Part shown: piece after piece, positions 1 to 7,859 of the stretch
Layout of the letters: the number at the start of each line of letters is the position of its first letter
How positions within the stretch are numbered: the first letter of the stretch is position 1
Assembly: GCA_046545955.1 (NCBI GenBank)
Contig: JBKGYS010000054.1
Coordinates: 1 to 15,081, forward strand
Direction: 5' to 3'
Length of the DNA: 15,081 bases
Source: SLAN01 sp046545955
GTDB lineage: Bacteria > Spirochaetota > Spirochaetia > DSM-27196 > SKKC01
Translations under genes and position numbers: made by a program
Notes under the pieces: model-generated
Told to the model about the DNA's origin: nothing
What the model saw: the letters and a program-made list of their open reading frames with translations, nothing else
Database searches by the model: none

Positions 1-1372
1 CCGCGACTCCCGGTACGCCCAAAACCGTATCGAGCCATGCTGCAAGCTCTCCCAACTCCTTCTCGCGGCCTACGAGGAAGGGATCGGGGGAGTGCGAATC
101 GGAGTCCTCTCTTTCGGATTCTCCCAAGCCAATGGTTGCGCCGGGGGCGGCAACCGGATAGATGCGGACAGGTTTTTCGTACCCTTTCAACGAGCGAGCT
201 TGCGAGGCTTCCTCGGATACCTCTCTGCCGGCCGCCTTCATCGTTGCCAGATCGGCGTAGGCGGTCTGCGGCTCGTTGCCGACAGCAATCCGCGCAGCGA
301 TGTTCACCGATTCGCCGAGCGTCGTGTACGTTGCCCGTTCCGGTGACCCCACGTACCCGGTGAACACGGTTCCGCGGCTAATGCCTATACGGGCTCTATA
401 GCCGAGAGAATCGAGGACATCCACGGCGTAGCTCAACGCTCGTTCGGTGTCTTTCCCCCGGTTTAACGGGGCGCCGAAGGCAATAAGCATGACGCAGCCC
501 TTGTCTCCGAAATCCAGGACATCGAAATATCCTCCATAAGCCCGAGTGCTTCGCAGAACACACGTGACGGTAGTGTTGATATCCCGATAGGTCTCGCCGG
601 CATCCGCGGCGATGAACACACTCGTCACCTCACGAAATTCGCCCGCGGTATCGGCCGGTAGATCATCAATCGGCCGGAAGAATCGGTGGATTCCCTCTGC
701 CGGCACGCCGTCGTATCGGGTCGGCGCCTTCGAGAGGTTTCCAAGCGCGTTTCTCGCCGCGCGCGGGACTACGTCGTACCCGTTTCCCCGCGAATCCGGC
801 TGAACTCCGATATTCTCTCCGGTCAGTATCTCGGAAACGGCCGGGGTTGTCCGGATTTCTCCTTTATGCGCCGCGGCTTCTGCAAGCGTAGCCTCATCGA
901 TGGCTACACCACGGAAATACCAGCTTTTCAGGGTATCTTCGGTGCCGACAACGCCCCACTCGAGCTCTCCGGTGCCGAGTCCGGCCGAGATTTCGAGCGG
1001 AAACTCGCCGAAGCGGGTATGCTGCATGTGCTCCCGGTTGGCAGTCGCCTGGCAGGTGAGCGCTGCTGCGGTGGCGTGAAGATACGCCCCGGTCGATCTA
1101 CCGTCGACGGGGAAGACTGCGGTAAACGCATCGCCCGCGAACCCTGAGACAAAGCCTCCGTGTTCGTGTACCGCTTCTATCATCGGGGTGAAGATTCGAT
1201 TCAAGGTCGATGATATGATCTCCGCCCCGGGCTTGCCGCGCGACATGAGCCTGGTTGTAAGCGGGGTAAATCCGGAAATATCCAAGAAGAGGACGACGGC
1301 CTCGATGTTTCCGTGCTGGTCGGCGTTGTCCATCGTGTCCGCAATGAATTGAGGGATAAGCGCTTTGTTCAT
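1..1372 (-). CDS. Tandem class III adenylate/guanylate cyclase with AAA-type ATPase region (partial, 3' end off window)
   Basis: The reverse strand reads open from the ATG at 1372 to the window edge (457 residues), so the C-terminus is missing. Domain 1 (about residues 24-180) has FLDISGFT with metal-binding D31 and GFAGDAF with the second metal ligand D81. Domain 2 (about 248-405) has FGDKGCVMLIAFG, then TLGESVNIAARI with the transition-state pair N357/R361. After a Ser/Asp/Glu-rich linker comes FLVGREKEL (432-440), the usual lead-in to the P-loop ATPase region of these proteins; the P-loop itself lies outside. This order matches the soluble adenylyl cyclase family (mammalian ADCY10 and large bacterial homologues), in which C1 supplies the metals and C2 the Asn/Arg of one active site. 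No signal peptide or membrane segment is seen, so it should be cytosolic and make cAMP (or cGMP). Domain 2 lacks an obvious adenine-recognising Lys before FGDKG (see findings). The Shine-Dalgarno is poor: AAGGA lies about 14 bases from the ATG, so the start is less certain than the identity. Confidence 0.88.
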   Translation of the reverse strand, partial: MNKALIPQFIADTMDNADQHGNIEAVVLFLDISGFTPLTTRLMSRGKPGAEIISSTLNRIFTPMIEAVHEHGGFVSGFAGDAFTAVFPVDGRSTGAYLHATAAALTCQATANREHMQHTRFGEFPLEISAGLGTGELEWGVVGTEDTLKSWYFRGVAIDEATLAEAAAHKGEIRTTPAVSEILTGENIGVQPDSRGNGYDVVPRAARNALGNLSKAPTRYDGVPAEGIHRFFRPIDDLPADTAGEFREVTSVFIAADAGETYRDINTTVTCVLRSTRAYGGYFDVLDFGDKGCVMLIAFGAPLNRGKDTERALSYAVDVLDSLGYRARIGISRGTVFTGYVGSPERATYTTLGESVNIAARIAVGNEPQTAYADLATMKAAGREVSEEASQARSLKGYEKPVRIYPVAAPGATIGLGESEREDSDSHSPDPFLVGREKELGELAAWLDTVLGVPGVA

Positions 1373-1468
1373 GACAACTACTGGATTCCTTATGCTATAC
1401 TCTGAAACGTACGACAACGATGTGCACGTACTTACTCTGAATCATACTATACTTGTACTTACAATTAC
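1373..1468. promoter_or_regulatory. Divergent AT-rich promoter spacer between cyclase and mltG
   Basis: These 96 bases separate the divergent starts of the cyclase and mltG. They are much more AT-rich than the flanks and hold several -10-like hexamers: TATACT at 1396-1401 and 1448-1453 on the plus strand, with their complements usable leftward. No well-spaced -35 element is convincing for either direction. Two pairs of short direct repeats lie here: TACTCTGAA at 1398-1406 and 1433-1441, and GTACTTAC at 1428-1435 and 1455-1462. They could be activator or repressor sites, but that is inference. If TATACT at 1448 is used, the mltG leader would be under 10 bases. Confidence 0.4.
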
Positions 1469-2503
1469 ATGAAGATATCAACCCAAAAGCTTACACTTGG
1501 CTTCGTTGTACTTTCGCTGGTCGTCGCTGTGTTGGGCGCGGTTCGCGTTGCATGGGTTCTCACGGTTCCTGTCGAGCGTGAGGTCGATGAGGATACCGTA
1601 GTCGAGTTTCCGGTTCAGCAGGGCCAGTCTCTGCGACGGGTTACAGAGAACCTCGCCGAGCTCGGGCTTATCCGCGACGCGCGGATTGTTGAGTTTTACG
1701 GCCGTCTGACCGGGCAGGCGGCACAAGTGCGAGCCGGAACATTTCCGCTGCGCCCGGATGAAAGCGCCCGCGAGATTCTCTCTGAGATTGTCTCCGGTCG
1801 TGCGATCGATGAGAGCATTCGCGTCACGATCCCCGAAGGCTGGCGGCTGGAACAGATTGCCGCGCGGCTCGACGGATTCGGGATCGTTGATTCGGAGGAA
1901 TTCCTGGAAGCCGCCGTTGTCCAGGAAGAGTATCGAGATTTTGAGGTTATCGAGGATTTGCCCGACGGTCGATCGCTCGAGGGCTTTCTCTACCCGGAGA
2001 CATACAGGTTCGACGCCGGCAGTCAGCCCGAAGCCGTTGTTCGGCGGATGCTCGAAACGTTCTCGAGCAGGGCCGGTGATCTGCTTCTTGGGGAACGGGC
2101 TGACGATCGCCGGTTTAGCGTATATGAGATCGTCACGCTGGCGAGCATTGTGCAGCACGAGTCACCGACCGCCGACATGCCGGAAGTCGCGGGCGTGTTC
2201 GATAACAGGCTGCGTGAAGGAATGCGCCTTGAATCCGACGCTACGGTGAACTACGCGCTGGGAACCGCCGAACGTCGCCCTACCTTTGCGCAGGTTCTCA
2301 CCGCCGACCCCTACAATACCTACCGTCAGGCGGGCCTTCCGCCGGGACCCATCGGAAATCCGGGTATCGATGCTATCTCGGCGACCGTTGAACCGGCCGA
2401 ACACTCCTATTTGTTCTTCCTGCATCCGTTGGACGGTCGGACCGTTCTCTCGGAAACGTATGAGGAGCACGCGCGCAAGGCAGATCGCTACCTCGAGCGG
2501 TAA
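1469..2503 (+). CDS. mltG: Endolytic murein transglycosylase MltG (YceG-like)
   Basis: The 344-residue product is close to the usual MltG length (E. coli 340). MltG cleaves nascent glycan strands inside the murein sacculus and acts as a terminase of peptidoglycan polymerisation; it is anchored in the inner membrane with its active domain in the periplasm. Residues about 8-32 form a single hydrophobic signal-anchor preceded by Lys. A LysM-like subdomain follows (about 45-120: FPVQQGQSLRRV, AGTFPLRP). The YceG catalytic domain has EGFLYPETYRF (171-181), LASIVQHES (224-232), FDNRLREGMRLESDATVNY (244-262) and YNTYRQAGLPPGPIGNPG (282-299). The catalytic Glu (E. coli E218, in EKET) aligns with E231; the first Glu of that motif is Gln here. 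No clear Shine-Dalgarno precedes the ATG, but the start gives a normal signal-anchor. It diverges from the cyclase, and citrate synthase follows 133 bases downstream with its own promoter. Confidence 0.95.
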   Translation: MKISTQKLTLGFVVLSLVVAVLGAVRVAWVLTVPVEREVDEDTVVEFPVQQGQSLRRVTENLAELGLIRDARIVEFYGRLTGQAAQVRAGTFPLRPDESAREILSEIVSGRAIDESIRVTIPEGWRLEQIAARLDGFGIVDSEEFLEAAVVQEEYRDFEVIEDLPDGRSLEGFLYPETYRFDAGSQPEAVVRRMLETFSSRAGDLLLGERADDRRFSVYEIVTLASIVQHESPTADMPEVAGVFDNRLREGMRLESDATVNYALGTAERRPTFAQVLTADPYNTYRQAGLPPGPIGNPGIDAISATVEPAEHSYLFFLHPLDGRTVLSETYEEHARKADRYLER

Positions 2504-2545
2504 AAACCTTGTCAAGAGTCGCGACCCGGCTTGGAAAAGGGTTTT
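2503..2545 (+). terminator. Possible weak terminator hairpin after mltG
   Basis: AAAACCTT (2503-2510) can pair with the AGGGTTTT ending at 2545 (one G-T pair), and an inner CAAG/CTTG helix can stack on it. The arm starts within the mltG stop codon and ends in four T. There is no long T tract outside the stem, so this is a weak candidate. It sits just before the proposed citrate synthase promoter. Confidence 0.3.
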
Positions 2546-2547
2546 CG

Positions 2548-2576
2548 TTGCGTTAACAGTTCGCCCCGTTTACAAT
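2548..2576 (+). promoter_or_regulatory. Candidate sigma70-type promoter for citrate synthase
   Basis: TTGCGT at 2548-2553 and TACAAT at 2571-2576 are separated by exactly 17 bases. The -10 matches consensus at five of six positions; the -35 matches only the TTG and the final bases poorly. Transcription would start near 2583, giving a leader of about 54 bases to the ATG at 2637, with GGAG at 2623-2626. Confidence 0.45.
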
Positions 2577-2636
2577 GGGCGCATATAAACCGAACAGTCC
2601 TTTGTTCATCAACTACCATTACGGAGCGTTCACACT

Positions 2637-3773
2637 ATGCCTGAATTCGCGAAGGGGCTCGAAGGAGTCATCGCCGCTGAGAGTCGAATTTGCAAGATCG
2701 ATGGAGAAAACGGGAAGCTCTACTACTTAGGCTATTCCATAGAAGATCTGGTCGAGCACTGTACGTTTGAAGAAGTCACGTATCTTCTCCTGTACGCGCG
2801 GTTGCCGAACCAGGAACAGCTAGACGCTTTCTCAGAGGATATGCGCGCGCAACGCCGTCTTCCGGCGCCGGTCCAGAAAATGATTCGTGAGTTCCCGGCT
2901 TCATCGCATCCTATGGAGCTTCTGCAGGCGTCGATTATGTATCTCGATGGTCACTGTGGTCCGGATGAAGAACAGGGGCCCGACTTTGACTGCAGACGCA
3001 CTATCCACCTTATCGCGCAGCTGCCCACCGTGGTCGCTGCATGGCAGCGGGTGCGAGAAGGAAAACCGATCGTCGAGCCGAGATCCGATCTGAGTCACGG
3101 CGCCAATTTCCTCTATATGCTTCGCGGTGAAGCTCCGACTGAGGACGAAGGCCGGATTATGGATGGCTCGTTCGTGCTTCACGCCGAGCACAGCTTCAAC
3201 GCATCGACCTTTACCGCCAGAGTGGTCGCATCCACGCAAAGCACCTGCTACTGCGCAATCTCGGCGGCGATCGGTTCGTTGTACGGCAGTCTCCACGGAG
3301 GCGCCAATGAACGTGTCATGGAGATGGTAGACGCGGTGGGCAGCCGTAACAACGCCGAATCCTGGGTAAACAAGGCGCTCGATGAAAAGCGCAAGATCAT
3401 GGGCATGGGGCACCGTGTCTACCGCGCGAAGGACCCCCGGGCGAAGATAATCGAGGGATACCTTAAAGAAGTCAGCGATAAATCCGGCGAACAGGGGTAT
3501 TACGAGATCATGAAAGAGATAGAGCGGGCCTTCCGTCAGCGCATGGAGGAGAAGGGTAAACCCATCTATCCTAACGTCGACTTCTTCTCAGGCGCGGTGT
3601 ATCGCCAGCTCGGCATTCCCACGGTTCTTTTCACACCGATTTTTGCGATAGCGCGGGTATCGGGGTGGCTCAGTCACGTTATCGAGCAGCGTGAGGACAA
3701 TCGGATTTACCGGCCCAAGGCTCTCTATGTCGGCGAGGTAGATCGGCCGTTCGTGCCCATCGAGAGACGCTAG
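2637..3773 (+). CDS. gltA: Citrate synthase (type II family, short form)
   Basis: It condenses oxaloacetate with acetyl-CoA to citrate at the entry of the TCA cycle, in the cytoplasm. At 378 residues it has the short form typical of many Gram-positive, archaeal and 2-methylcitrate-synthase-like enzymes, lacking the roughly 50-residue N-terminal domain of E. coli GltA. The catalytic triad is visible: H220 in YGSLHGGANE, H259 in GMGHRVYRAKDPRA and D315 in NVDFFSGAVYRQLG. The signature LHAEHSFNASTFTARV lies at 181-196. GGAG ten bases upstream supports the start. 2-Methylcitrate synthase (PrpC) has the same fold and cannot be excluded by sequence alone. No prpB or prpD is nearby, and malate dehydrogenase and fumarase are, which favours citrate synthase. 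The gene converges on nadE with 38 bases between stop codons and no clear terminator in that gap. Confidence 0.93.
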   Translation: MPEFAKGLEGVIAAESRICKIDGENGKLYYLGYSIEDLVEHCTFEEVTYLLLYARLPNQEQLDAFSEDMRAQRRLPAPVQKMIREFPASSHPMELLQASIMYLDGHCGPDEEQGPDFDCRRTIHLIAQLPTVVAAWQRVREGKPIVEPRSDLSHGANFLYMLRGEAPTEDEGRIMDGSFVLHAEHSFNASTFTARVVASTQSTCYCAISAAIGSLYGSLHGGANERVMEMVDAVGSRNNAESWVNKALDEKRKIMGMGHRVYRAKDPRAKIIEGYLKEVSDKSGEQGYYEIMKEIERAFRQRMEEKGKPIYPNVDFFSGAVYRQLGIPTVLFTPIFAIARVSGWLSHVIEQREDNRIYRPKALYVGEVDRPFVPIERR

Positions 3774-3811
3774 CGTGAGCTGGTCGTGGCGAATGGCGGC
3801 TGTACGCGCCG

Positions 3812-5881
3812 TCATTCGTCTTCGCCATCCGGGACGTTGCGCTCGAGAGCTGCTATCCAGGCCTCGCCGCCGATGTCGCTTGGAGCTCTCCAGTCTCCAC
3901 GCGGCGACAGCGATCCTCCCGAGCCGACTTTCGGACCGTTTGGAATGCAGGTACGCTTGAATTGGCTGTATGAGAAAAAGCGCGTAAGAAAGACACCGAG
4001 CCAGTGCTTGATTTCGGCAAGCGAATAGGAGTTGCGCTGATCCTCGGGAATGTCGGACGGCCATGGACCTCGGTCAACCGAGCTCCACGCCTGGTGCGCC
4101 AGCCAGGCAGTCTTTTGCGGCGTGAAACCGAATCGGCTTATGTAATAGAGATGAAAATCCTGCAGCTCGTACGGGCCGATTGTCGCCTCCGAGCTTTGCA
4201 TGCCTCGGGTTTCATCTGTCGGAACGAGCTCGGGAGAGATTTCGGTGTTCACGATGTCGTGCAGAATCGCGGCCGCCTCGGTGCCTGCTTCGCCCGTATC
4301 GGCAACCCAGCGGATGACGTAGCGGATAAGCGTTTTCGGAACCGAAGCGTTCACAGCGTAGTGGCTCATATGGTCGCCCACACCGTAGGTAGCCCAACCG
4401 AGCGCGAGTTCGCTTAGATCGCCGGTACCGACCACAAGGCCTCCCGAGAGATTGGCTTGCCGAAAAAGGTGACTGGTCCGCTCCCCGGCCTGAACGTTTT
4501 CGAACGTGACGTCGTACACCGGTTGTCCGTCGGCATACGGATGTCCGATATCCCGGAACATTTGCATGCAGCTCGGGCGTATATCGATTTCCGCGTGGTC
4601 TACGCCGAGTGTCTTCATGAGCCGGTGTGCGTTTTCGAGGGTGCGCGACGAGGTTGCAAATCCCGGCATGGTACGCGCGATAATGTTCGTTCGAGGGAGG
4701 CCGAGTCGGTCCATCGCGCGGCAGGCGACAAGAAGCGCATGGGTCGAGTCGAGCCCCCCTGAAATTCCGAGTACGACGCGCGTGATCCCTGTGGCACGCA
4801 ACCGCTGCGCAAGCGCCTGAACCTGAATATTGTATACCTCCGAACACCGCTCGTCGCGCGAGTCAGCGTCCGAGGGAACGTAGGGAAACCGCGGCAGATC
4901 GCGCATGAGCCGGGTGACTTCGTAGTCGGGTTCAAGATCGGGAACCTCGACCGTCCGGAACTCGCCGTCGGAGGCGCGGCGTGCAAGGCTCTTTGCGTCG
5001 GCGAAACTCGTCATGCGCATCCGCTCGGCCTCGAGCATCTCGACATCGATATCGGCGATAATGAGCTGTTCGGAGGTCGAAAAACGCTCGGTTTCAGCCA
5101 GTTGGCGACCGTTCTCGTAAATCATCGCATGGCCGTCCCAGGCCAGGTCGTTCGTGCTTTCGCCCTCGCCGGCTCCCGAGTAAATGTAGGCGGCAAGGCA
5201 CTTCGCGCTTTGTCCCGAGGCAAGCGAACGACGATAGGCATCCTTACCGATGGTGACATTACTCGCGCTCAGGTTGATAAGAACGTTAGCACCCGCGAGA
5301 GCGGCGCGAGTAGACGGCGGGATAGGCGCCCAGACATCTTCGCAGATCTCCATATGTATGCGCATCGACGCGCAGGCGGGAGCACTGAGAATGATATTGC
5401 TTCCGAAGGGGACTCGCTGACCGGCGTATTCAACCGAGTCAGGCGTGTCGTTCGAAGCGCCGGAGGCGAAATGGCGTTTTTCGTAAAATTCGCGATACGC
5501 AGGAATAAAGTGTTTCGGAGTAATCGCGAGCAATCGGCCCCGGTACACCGCCGCAGCGGCGTTAAACAGCTTATCGCCCGCGCGCACCGGTAATCCTACA
5601 CAGAGTATTGCCGGCGTTGACAAGCTTTCGCGCAGCAGATCCTCGAGCGCCCTCTCGGTTTCCTCGACAATGGTCTGCTGGTGAAAAAGATCATCCAGCG
5701 AATAGCCCGAGAGGCCGAGTTCCGGAAAAGCGACCAGCCGGGCCCCGCTATCCGAAGCTTGCCGGGCGAGCAAGGCTGTGGCTTCGGCGTTTCGCCGCGG
5801 GTTCCCGAGGTATTGTCTCGGAACGGCGGCAGCGACGCGAGCAAAGCCATGTGAGAAGGGAGAGAAGAAGGATGTATTCAT
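3812..5881 (-). CDS. nadE: Glutamine-dependent NAD+ synthetase
   Basis: This enzyme converts nicotinic acid adenine dinucleotide to NAD+ using ATP, with ammonia from glutamine. The 689-residue chain has both halves of the large glutamine-dependent form (M. tuberculosis type, about 680 residues). The N-terminal nitrilase-type glutaminase (about 12-300) has the Glu-Lys-Cys triad at E54 (FPELGLSGY), K123 (TPKHFIPAYREFYEKR) and C180 (HMEICEDVW). The C-terminal synthetase (about 345-670) has the ATP pyrophosphatase P-loop SGGLDS (374-379), VVGTGDLSELALGW (483-496) and the usual DFHLYYISRFGFTPQK segment (575-590). AGGGA about eight bases before the ATG supports the start. It is the last gene of a leftward unit behind the two MDH genes, 93 bases after the MDH stop; a stem-loop in that gap may tune its expression. 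Placing an NAD-making enzyme behind NAD-dependent dehydrogenases suggests cofactor supply, which is inference. Confidence 0.96.
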   Translation of the reverse strand: MNTSFFSPFSHGFARVAAAVPRQYLGNPRRNAEATALLARQASDSGARLVAFPELGLSGYSLDDLFHQQTIVEETERALEDLLRESLSTPAILCVGLPVRAGDKLFNAAAAVYRGRLLAITPKHFIPAYREFYEKRHFASGASNDTPDSVEYAGQRVPFGSNIILSAPACASMRIHMEICEDVWAPIPPSTRAALAGANVLINLSASNVTIGKDAYRRSLASGQSAKCLAAYIYSGAGEGESTNDLAWDGHAMIYENGRQLAETERFSTSEQLIIADIDVEMLEAERMRMTSFADAKSLARRASDGEFRTVEVPDLEPDYEVTRLMRDLPRFPYVPSDADSRDERCSEVYNIQVQALAQRLRATGITRVVLGISGGLDSTHALLVACRAMDRLGLPRTNIIARTMPGFATSSRTLENAHRLMKTLGVDHAEIDIRPSCMQMFRDIGHPYADGQPVYDVTFENVQAGERTSHLFRQANLSGGLVVGTGDLSELALGWATYGVGDHMSHYAVNASVPKTLIRYVIRWVADTGEAGTEAAAILHDIVNTEISPELVPTDETRGMQSSEATIGPYELQDFHLYYISRFGFTPQKTAWLAHQAWSSVDRGPWPSDIPEDQRNSYSLAEIKHWLGVFLTRFFSYSQFKRTCIPNGPKVGSGGSLSPRGDWRAPSDIGGEAWIAALERNVPDGEDE

Positions 5882-5915
5882 TGCGCTTCCCTATAGTCGT
5901 GTCGAGGGCCGTGCG

Positions 5916-5944
5916 GCACCCGCTTCCCAGTGGAAATCGGGTGC
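5916..5944 (-). other. Intercistronic stem-loop between mdh and nadE
   Basis: Read leftward, GCACCCG and CGGGTGC form a perfect 7-bp stem, with a second helix TTCC/GGAA around a four-base loop inside it. No T tract follows, so it is not a standard intrinsic terminator. It could be an RNA-processing or stabilising hairpin, or partial attenuation before nadE. Confidence 0.4.
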
Positions 5945-5974
5945 GCGCTTCGAGGTAAACCGCCGTCGGCAGTA

Positions 5975-6913
5975 TTACCCGACCGAGTAAATGGTATCGA
6001 GTGTCTCGACCCCGCCAAGGACGTGCTCGGCCGAATGGTCGAGAGCCGCTTTCTGATTTTCGGTGAGTGGAAGCTCGAACACCCGTTCTACCCCGTTTTT
6101 GCCGAGCATCACCGGCACGCCGAGGAATATATCGTGATACCCGTACTCTCCTCGCAGGTAGGCGCTCGCGGCGCAGATTCGCTTCCGGTCGGTCACAATG
6201 CCGTCGACCATGGTCGCGACCGAGGCGGCGGGGGCGTAGAACGCGCTGCCGGATTTCAGGTAACTGACGATTTCACCGCCGCCGGTTTTCGTTCTCGACG
6301 AGAGCGATTCAACCGACTCAGCGTCCAGAAGTTCGTCTATGCGAAAGCCTCCGACGGAGGTATACGCGGTGACCGGCACCATGCTGTCGCCGTGGCCACC
6401 GAGGACCATCGCCCGAACGTCGCCGGGCCGGCCTCCGAGTTTTTCCGCCATGAAGTACTGAAAACGGGTGGAATCGAGAACGCCCGCCATTCCTACGACC
6501 CGTCGGATATCGAAGCCGCTCTCCCGGAACAGCACCATACAGATTACATCGAGCGGATTTGCCACGCCCACGATAACGGAACGCGGAGCGTAGCGGCGGA
6601 TATTCTGAGCGGCGGTCTTTGCAATGCCGACATTCGTCTTCAGAAGATCCATACGGTCCATGCCAGGCTTTCGCGGAATTCCTGCTGTATGGATTACCAC
6701 GTCGCTGTCCGCGATATCCGCGTAATCATTGGTCCCGTGTATGGAATTACCGAATCCGATCGAGGAGCTCGCGTGCAGGAAGTCCTGCGCCTTGCTCTGA
6801 GGCATGCCTTCCACGACGTCTACAAGAACGACATCTGCGATATTCTGCTTTGCTATAAAATAGGCGGTTGTCGCGCCGACGTTGCCGGCTCCGATTATTG
6901 ATACTTTGGCCAT
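5975..6913 (-). CDS. mdh: Malate dehydrogenase (NAD, LDH-like MDH family)
   Basis: It oxidises malate to oxaloacetate with NAD+ in the cytoplasm. The 312-residue length is normal for the LDH-like (MDH type 3) group. Visible features: Rossmann GAGNVG at 8-13; D32 after the second strand, giving NAD rather than NADP preference; GIPRKPGMDR (78-87), where R81 marks malate/oxaloacetate over lactate specificity and R87 binds substrate; N119 in VANPLD; D147 and R150 in GVLDSTRF; and catalytic H174 in GGHGDSMVP. AAGGAGGAA at 6921-6929, seven bases from the ATG, is the strongest ribosome binding site in the window. It starts 26 bases after the stop of the MDH-like gene, so the two are almost certainly co-transcribed. 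Fumarase diverges and citrate synthase is close, consistent with a TCA role. Confidence 0.95.
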   Translation of the reverse strand: MAKVSIIGAGNVGATTAYFIAKQNIADVVLVDVVEGMPQSKAQDFLHASSSIGFGNSIHGTNDYADIADSDVVIHTAGIPRKPGMDRMDLLKTNVGIAKTAAQNIRRYAPRSVIVGVANPLDVICMVLFRESGFDIRRVVGMAGVLDSTRFQYFMAEKLGGRPGDVRAMVLGGHGDSMVPVTAYTSVGGFRIDELLDAESVESLSSRTKTGGGEIVSYLKSGSAFYAPAASVATMVDGIVTDRKRICAASAYLRGEYGYHDIFLGVPVMLGKNGVERVFELPLTENQKAALDHSAEHVLGGVETLDTIYSVG

Positions 6914-6939
6914 ATGTGCATTCCTCCTTGGTCCTACCG

Positions 6940-7845
6940 TCAGGAGACGGTCTGCTTCACGCGATCGGCGCCGAGAGACAGATTCCTGCTTTGCGAGGCG
7001 TCGAGTTTCGGTGTGAGGATCTTCGATACGCCCTTGGCGCCTACCATGGCCGGAACGCTGAGAGCCGCTCCATGTACGTTGAACTCTCCGTCGAGCACGG
7101 TGCTTACGCTGAGGATTCTTCCGGAGTCCGCGACAATAGCCTCGACGACGTCCGCCGCGACCGATGCGGCCGCATAGAACGGTGTACTGCGCTTGTTGAG
7201 CTCGAGCATGCGCTGTTCTGAGTTCTTCACATCTTCTACGAGCCGTTCGAATGCGTCTTCACCGATAAGCTGGTACGCAGGGATCCCTGAAACCCTGCAG
7301 TAGTCGGCAGGTATGACCATTGCTTCATCTCGATAGCCGAGCGCAAGCGCGTCTACGTCCTCGGCGAAACAGCCGAGCTCCTGCGACACGAAGTAGCGAA
7401 GCCGTGCGGCGGCGAGGCACCCAGAGAGCCCGAGCACACGTCGTGAATCGATTCCCGATTCGCGGGTGAACAGCGTGACGAGCTCGTCGACCGGCTCGGT
7501 AATGATGATAACGACGCCGGTATGGTTCGAAAGCTTTCGGGCGAAATCCCGAATGAGCGCTTCGTTCTTTTCGTAGAGCGCAGCTCCGGACGCGTCGGGA
7601 GTCCCTGGGGATCCGGCAGCTATACACACGATATCGGAGGAGAGCACATCCGCCTCGTCATCTGTGCCGTATATGGGGTAGCGATAGCGCCCGAGCGGCG
7701 CCATTTCCATAATGTCGAGCGCCTTCCCGGTTGCAAGGCCTTCCTGCTCGTCGTGAACCGCAACGGGTCCGATGTTTCGTTCGGCGAGGAAAAACGCCGT
7801 ATTCGCACCGACGTTTCCAGCGCCGAAAATTCCCGTCTTCAGCAT
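6940..7845 (-). CDS. MDH/LDH-family paralogue lacking catalytic residues (probable pseudoenzyme)
   Basis: The 301-residue protein is collinear with the neighbouring malate dehydrogenase over its whole length: GAGNVG at 8-13, D32, TRESGIDSRRVLGLSG (127-142) and TPFYAAASVA (221-230). Aligned with that enzyme the key residues are gone: R81 to G81, R87 to G87, N119 to E117, D147 to A145 and the proton-relay H174 to R172; only R148 (equal to R150) remains. The NAD-binding motif and overall fold look intact, but it should not reduce oxaloacetate or pyruvate. The frame is clean, and AGGAG nine bases before the ATG indicates real translation, so this is not a decayed pseudogene. It is first in the unit, behind a good promoter (7883-7911) and 26 bases ahead of mdh. 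By inference it may be a regulatory or hetero-oligomeric partner of MDH or an NAD(H)-sensing protein; a dehydrogenase with an unusual substrate is also possible. Its function is unknown. Confidence 0.85.
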   Translation of the reverse strand: MLKTGIFGAGNVGANTAFFLAERNIGPVAVHDEQEGLATGKALDIMEMAPLGRYRYPIYGTDDEADVLSSDIVCIAAGSPGTPDASGAALYEKNEALIRDFARKLSNHTGVVIIITEPVDELVTLFTRESGIDSRRVLGLSGCLAAARLRYFVSQELGCFAEDVDALALGYRDEAMVIPADYCRVSGIPAYQLIGEDAFERLVEDVKNSEQRMLELNKRSTPFYAAASVAADVVEAIVADSGRILSVSTVLDGEFNVHGAALSVPAMVGAKGVSKILTPKLDASQSRNLSLGADRVKQTVS

Positions 7846-7859
7846 ATAACGTTTCTCCT

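Noticed and set aside
92..1147. Several plus-strand frames (for example 686-1147) in the first kilobase.
   Set aside because: They are shadows of the leftward cyclase gene, which runs off the window edge and is supported by two cyclase domains.
1478..2158. A 226-codon open frame on the minus strand over mltG.
   Set aside because: It is a shadow of mltG; it has no ribosome binding site and no motif.
3774..3811. A bidirectional terminator between citrate synthase and nadE.
   Set aside because: Only a 4-bp GGCG/CGCC pairing is visible and no T tract exists on either strand.
5930..6901. A 323-codon open frame on the plus strand.
   Set aside because: It is an antisense shadow of malate dehydrogenase, whose frame shows all family motifs; the product has no recognisable domain.
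5975..6913. Lactate dehydrogenase instead of malate dehydrogenase.
   Set aside because: Arg at position 81 (PRKPGMDR) is the malate-type specificity residue; lactate enzymes have Gln there.
6940..7845. The MDH-like gene as a decaying pseudogene.
   Set aside because: The frame is full length without stops, fold-defining segments are preserved, and it has a promoter and an AGGAG ribosome binding site.
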